A stretch of 64,000 bases of DNA, taken from NCBI GenBank assembly GCA_002408205.1, contig DHQY01000014.1, positions 239,617-303,616 on the forward strand, given 5' to 3'. The notes under the pieces are model-generated. The model did no database searches. It saw nothing but the letters and a program-made list of their open reading frames with translations, and had not been told where the DNA came from. Below are positions 60,598 to 64,000 of this stretch, in pieces. The first letter of the stretch is position 1. Every line of letters begins with the position of its first letter. The position numbers and the translations under genes were made by a program. This DNA comes from Bacteroidales bacterium UBA5326. GTDB lineage: Bacteria > Bacteroidota > Bacteroidia > Bacteroidales > UBA932.

Positions 60598-63500
60598 ATG
60601 AGATCTGAAAAATTGATTCTTTCGATTTTCCTCTTGTGTACGGTAATTTCACACAAAGGAATTGCTCAGGATGAAGTATATTACGACGAGATCTCCGTCT
60701 ATTTCAGCGTCCCGAGGATCGGAGGGGCAGACCTGCCGGCTCTGATCAGCGATGAAAATATCTATCTTTCTGTAATTGATGTATTGGATTTTTTAAAAAT
60801 CAAAAACTCCTATACGGCCGGGTTCGATTCCGTGACCGGTTTTTTTATCACTGAAAATGCTAATTACGAGATTGACCGGGTAAATAACCGAATAACCTAT
60901 CTAGGTAAAGAATACCCCATCAAACCAGGGGACCTGGTCAGAACAGAAACCAGTTTATATCTAAGAATCAATTATTTTGGAGAAATCTTTGGACTGGAGT
61001 GCGAATTCAATTTCAGAAGCCTGTCCGTAACGCTTAACACAAAGATAGAACTGCCTGTAATCAGGGAGATGCGTCAGGAACAAATGCGCAAGAGCCTTGG
61101 AAAAATAACGGGCGAAATTGAGGCAGACACGACCATCGGACGTAAATATCCTCTGTTTCATTTTGGCATGGCAGACTGGTCTGCCGTCCTCTCGCAGGAG
61201 ATAGGAGGTAAAAAAGACGCCCAGCTGGCACTGACCTTAGGTTCTGTTATTGCAGGCGGAGAGGCCAATGTTACATTGAACTACAACACCTCCGGCACAT
61301 TTTCCGAAAAGAACCAATACTACCAGTGGCGATATGCCAACAACGATCACAAGGCTATAAGACAGGTCCTGCTTGGAAAAATTGCCACTGAGGCCATTTC
61401 AACACTTACTTCGCCAGTAATTGGTTTGAGAGTAACCAACACTCCCACCACTTACCGTCAATCATTCGGGACCTATACCCTCAGCGACGTTACTGAGCCG
61501 GGATGGCTGGTGGAGTTGTATGTCAATAACGTGCTGGTCGATTATAAAAAGGCGGACGCATCGGGGTTTTTCACATTTGAAGTACCTATGGTCTATGGGA
61601 ATACAGATGTCAAACTCCAGTTTTACGGCCCATGGGGCGAAGAACGCTCAAAAGAACAATCGCTGAACATTCCTTACAATTTCCTGCCATCCGGGACCTT
61701 TGAATACAATGTTACAGCGGGTATTGTGGAAGATACGCTGCTTAGCCGGTTCACCAGAGCGAATTTCGATTACGGAATTACCCGGTTTATGACCTTAGGC
61801 GGAGGCGTAGAATACCTTTCATCTATATCGTCGGGGAAAGTGATGCCCTTTGTGAACACCTCGCTTCGCCTTACCCCCGGGTTAATGATCTCGGGTGAAT
61901 ACACCCACGGAGTCAACGTGAAGGGAATTCTGAACTGGAGGCTAAAAAAAGGCATTCAGTTCGAGATCAATTACACCAAATACGATAAAGATCAAAAAGC
62001 CATCAATACCAATTATCTGGAAGAACGAAAGATTACATTTACTGCACCTATCCGTTTTGCGAAAGGCTCTCTTTTCACCAGAATTGGCGTGAACCAGATA
62101 GTTATGCCTTACACCAAATACACAACGGCAGAACTGTTGCTTTCCGGCAGTTTATTTGGCGTCAACACCAACTTGACCACCTATGCCACCCTTTCGGATC
62201 TGTCAGGCACAACAGTATACAGCACACTGGCTCTTTCCGTGAGGCTCCCGTGGTCATTCATACTGACACCACAAACACAGTTTAATTACTCCCTGGGTAA
62301 ATTCGTCTTTTTGCGCTGCGGTTTGGAAAAAAGGCTGTTTCAGAACGGATACATGACCCTCTCCTATGAAAAAAACTTTACCAATAATCTGACCAACATG
62401 GAAATCGGATTAAGGTATGACTTTTCGTTTGCGCAGATTGGATTATCTGCCAGAAGAAGCAGCGGGGTCATGACTTTTGTGGAAAACGCCAGCGGGAGCC
62501 TTATTGCCGACCCGAGGACAAGGCTCCTTACCGCGACCCGGAGAGCCAGCGTAGGGAAAGGCGGAATGACACTCACGCCCTTCATAGATCTTAACTGGAA
62601 CGGGCTGCACGACAAAGACGAACCAAAGGCCCAGGGGTTGCAGGCTCAGGTGAGCGGTGGCCGGACCGAATATTCAGAGCGGGATACCATCACCCGGATT
62701 TTTGATCTCGAGCCTTATGCAGAATACCTGGTTACTCTGGACGGCAGCAAATTTGACAACATATCCTGGCAAATGAAACACAAGACCCTTAGTGTGGTAG
62801 TAGATCCCAACCAGTTCAAAAGAATAAACATCCCCATCCTCGTCATGGGTGAAGCATCCGGTATGGTCTATATGGAATCTGCCAGGGGCGCTCAAAAAGG
62901 ACAGGGACGTATCTTATTGAATTTCTACAGGAATGACTCTACATTTGTATCAAGCACTATGTCTGAATCGGACGGTTATTTCAGCTTCCTCGGCCTTGGA
63001 CCCGGCGAATACATAGCAACCGTAGATGCTCTCCAGATGAATAAACTCAATATGACCGCATCGCCCGCATATATACCCTTTACTATATATCCGAGTCTTG
63101 ACGGCGACCTGATAAGCGATCTGGAGTTTATCATTCGGGAGCAGCACCCGGCAGACACCGTCTCCGGACAAGACAGTCTTACCGTTACAGCCATAACAAC
63201 CACGACAAGCGTTGCTCCGGGTGAGACTGCATCAATTAAACCTGTCATTGCAAAGTCCGGCGATACTACGCCTCCCGCCACCACTCTTCAGCCAAAAATT
63301 GCTACTCCGCCTGTTAAGGTTACGCCACCGGTTACCGTTGCTAAGCCCGATACGGTTAGCCTGCAACAGAACGTTGTACCTCAGCAAAAGGTTGTATCCC
63401 GGGACACAGTAACACCTCCTGTTACCGTTGCTACTCCCGATACGATTACTCCGCCGCAAACGGGTACACCTCAGCAGAAAATTACTCTCCGCGACACAGT

Positions 63501-63918
63501 GGCTCGGCCGGTCACATTCACTCAGACCGCTAAAACGGTCTCTCAAGAACAGACCCTTCCGGCAGAAAAAGTTGTTTCAACCGAAAAGCCTGTTCAGGAA
63601 AAGAAGATTGTCCCGACCAGGATAACCCCAGATCAAGAGACAACAACCTCAGTTCAAAAGCTGAAAGGTGTTGTTTACCGTCTGCAATTTATTGTATTCA
63701 ACAAGCCCCTGAAGGAGTACTCCATTTTTGATAAATTGATGAAGGCCTTGCCCGAGTTGACCATCCAGGAATCATTTGAAGCAGATGGACGTTATCATTA
63801 TGTTTCGCAACCTTTCGGATCCAGGGCAGAAGCTTTACGAGTGATGAAAAAAGTCAATCAGGCGGGATGTGGCGACTGTATAATCACTGTTTACGAGAAC
63901 GGGGTCCGCAAGCAATAA
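60598..63918 (+). CDS. Usher-like outer membrane protein with C-terminal SPOR domain
   Basis: This 1106-residue exported protein has a signal peptide ending near GIA-QDEV. An N-terminal region (about 25-150) resembles copper-amine-oxidase-like/usher N domains (VDVLDFLKIKNSY). A long beta-rich region follows. Its segment VELYVNNVLVDYKKADASGFFTFEVPMVYGNTDVKLQFYGPWGEER is the usher-type plug/middle-domain pattern, and 300-plus residues of barrel-like strands come next. Two beta-sandwich repeats lead into a Pro/Thr-rich linker (about 870-1020) with 30-residue repeats. A SPOR domain (1022-1106) ends the protein. Chaperone and pilin partners are not in the window. A secretion or peptidoglycan-linked surface role is inferred. 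Confidence 0.75.
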   Translation: MRSEKLILSIFLLCTVISHKGIAQDEVYYDEISVYFSVPRIGGADLPALISDENIYLSVIDVLDFLKIKNSYTAGFDSVTGFFITENANYEIDRVNNRITYLGKEYPIKPGDLVRTETSLYLRINYFGEIFGLECEFNFRSLSVTLNTKIELPVIREMRQEQMRKSLGKITGEIEADTTIGRKYPLFHFGMADWSAVLSQEIGGKKDAQLALTLGSVIAGGEANVTLNYNTSGTFSEKNQYYQWRYANNDHKAIRQVLLGKIATEAISTLTSPVIGLRVTNTPTTYRQSFGTYTLSDVTEPGWLVELYVNNVLVDYKKADASGFFTFEVPMVYGNTDVKLQFYGPWGEERSKEQSLNIPYNFLPSGTFEYNVTAGIVEDTLLSRFTRANFDYGITRFMTLGGGVEYLSSISSGKVMPFVNTSLRLTPGLMISGEYTHGVNVKGILNWRLKKGIQFEINYTKYDKDQKAINTNYLEERKITFTAPIRFAKGSLFTRIGVNQIVMPYTKYTTAELLLSGSLFGVNTNLTTYATLSDLSGTTVYSTLALSVRLPWSFILTPQTQFNYSLGKFVFLRCGLEKRLFQNGYMTLSYEKNFTNNLTNMEIGLRYDFSFAQIGLSARRSSGVMTFVENASGSLIADPRTRLLTATRRASVGKGGMTLTPFIDLNWNGLHDKDEPKAQGLQAQVSGGRTEYSERDTITRIFDLEPYAEYLVTLDGSKFDNISWQMKHKTLSVVVDPNQFKRINIPILVMGEASGMVYMESARGAQKGQGRILLNFYRNDSTFVSSTMSESDGYFSFLGLGPGEYIATVDALQMNKLNMTASPAYIPFTIYPSLDGDLISDLEFIIREQHPADTVSGQDSLTVTAITTTTSVAPGETASIKPVIAKSGDTTPPATTLQPKIATPPVKVTPPVTVAKPDTVSLQQNVVPQQKVVSRDTVTPPVTVATPDTITPPQTGTPQQKITLRDTVARPVTFTQTAKTVSQEQTLPAEKVVSTEKPVQEKKIVPTRITPDQETTTSVQKLKGVVYRLQFIVFNKPLKEYSIFDKLMKALPELTIQESFEADGRYHYVSQPFGSRAEALRVMKKVNQAGCGDCIITVYENGVRKQ
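63331..63510 (+). repeat. Two 90-bp tandem repeats in the usher-like gene linker
   Basis: Copies at 63331-63420 and 63421-63510 are imperfect but clear. Both begin GTTACCGTTGCTA and end near CGGGACACAGT or GCGACACAGT. They encode 30-residue Pro/Thr/Val-rich units (VTVAxPDT...QQK...RDTV) that lengthen the flexible linker before the SPOR domain. Confidence 0.8.
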
Positions 63919-64000
63919 AAGAACATCACACAGGAAATTTAGAAGGTAAACGCCTCCCTGTTGGCTGCGCCAACGGGTCCTTCCCTCCGCGGGCGCGAGG
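63919..64000. other. Noncoding 3' flank with G+C-rich hairpins at window edge
   Basis: After the usher-like stop no gene begins. CCTGTTGGC (63957-63965) pairs with GCCAACGGG (63969-63977) around a TGC loop (one T-G pair). The last 20 bases (CCTCCGCGGGCGCGAGG) look like the start of a second hairpin. The composition is unlike neighbouring intergenic DNA. The element continues beyond the window. Confidence 0.4.

Overview
The window reads as a chromosomal segment of a Bacteroidota bacterium, most likely order Bacteroidales. The evidence is a SusC/SusD pair, a Bacteroidetes-type HU protein beside a 29-residue AURKAIP1/COX24-like protein, a tmRNA whose tag ends in NNYALAA, many lipoproteins with SC or GC lipoboxes, and repeated copies of the Bacteroides-type -7 promoter box TAnnTTTG in front of genes. 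I cannot name the genus. No rRNA, tRNA, CRISPR array, insertion sequence or prophage was recognised. The only RNA gene I am sure of is ssrA; a second, roughly 100-nt transcript is proposed at 35325-35424.

Layout. 1-4.4 kb: the 3' end of pgi with its terminator, then a divergent pair of lipoprotein glycosidases (GH31 with a PA14 insert, and GH5) whose combination suggests xyloglucan breakdown. 4.4-19.8 kb: housekeeping genes (rnhA, pdxA, YccF-like, recG, yicC, glnS, rng, small basic protein, HU, mutY, an Omp85-like protein, lon, ung, coaD). 19.8-27.7 kb: a tandem thioredoxin-fold protein, a divergent UbiD-like protein, lnt, a LysE-type exporter, ssrA, a YD-like lipoprotein and an esterase. 27.7-41.8 kb: an AddB-like nuclease, a 7TM-HD phosphodiesterase, menA linked to a LytS/LytTR-type two-component pair, an M16 double peptidase, a YugP-like zinc peptidase and a P-type Ca2+-ATPase.

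41.8-46.5 kb is a hexuronate module: kdgK and eda on the plus strand face uxaC and an ExuT-like transporter on the minus strand. They would import hexuronate, isomerise it, phosphorylate KDG and cleave KDPG. The reductase and dehydratase steps (UxuB/UxuA or UxaB/UxaA) are not here. 46.5-51.7 kb mixes two small membrane proteins, two glycosyltransferases (GT2 and GT90), a T4-endonuclease-V-like photoproduct glycosylase and the TIGR03915/TIGR03916 radical-SAM repair pair. 51.8-60 kb is a polysaccharide utilisation locus: a GH127 beta-L-arabinofuranosidase, SusC, SusD, a terminator hairpin, then a secreted HExxH metallopeptidase. The window closes with a small Tat-like cysteine-rich protein and an 1106-residue usher-like outer-membrane protein that ends in a SPOR domain.

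Two architectural themes recur. First, gene ends are very tightly packed, with many tail-to-tail overlaps of 4-66 bp. Second, at several genes the -7 promoter box ends only 4-8 nt before the start codon, so their mRNAs are probably leaderless or nearly so; this also helped choose start codons. Together the xyloglucan, arabinofuranoside and hexuronate genes point to a plant-cell-wall glycan degrader. Start codons, operons and promoters are inferences from sequence only.
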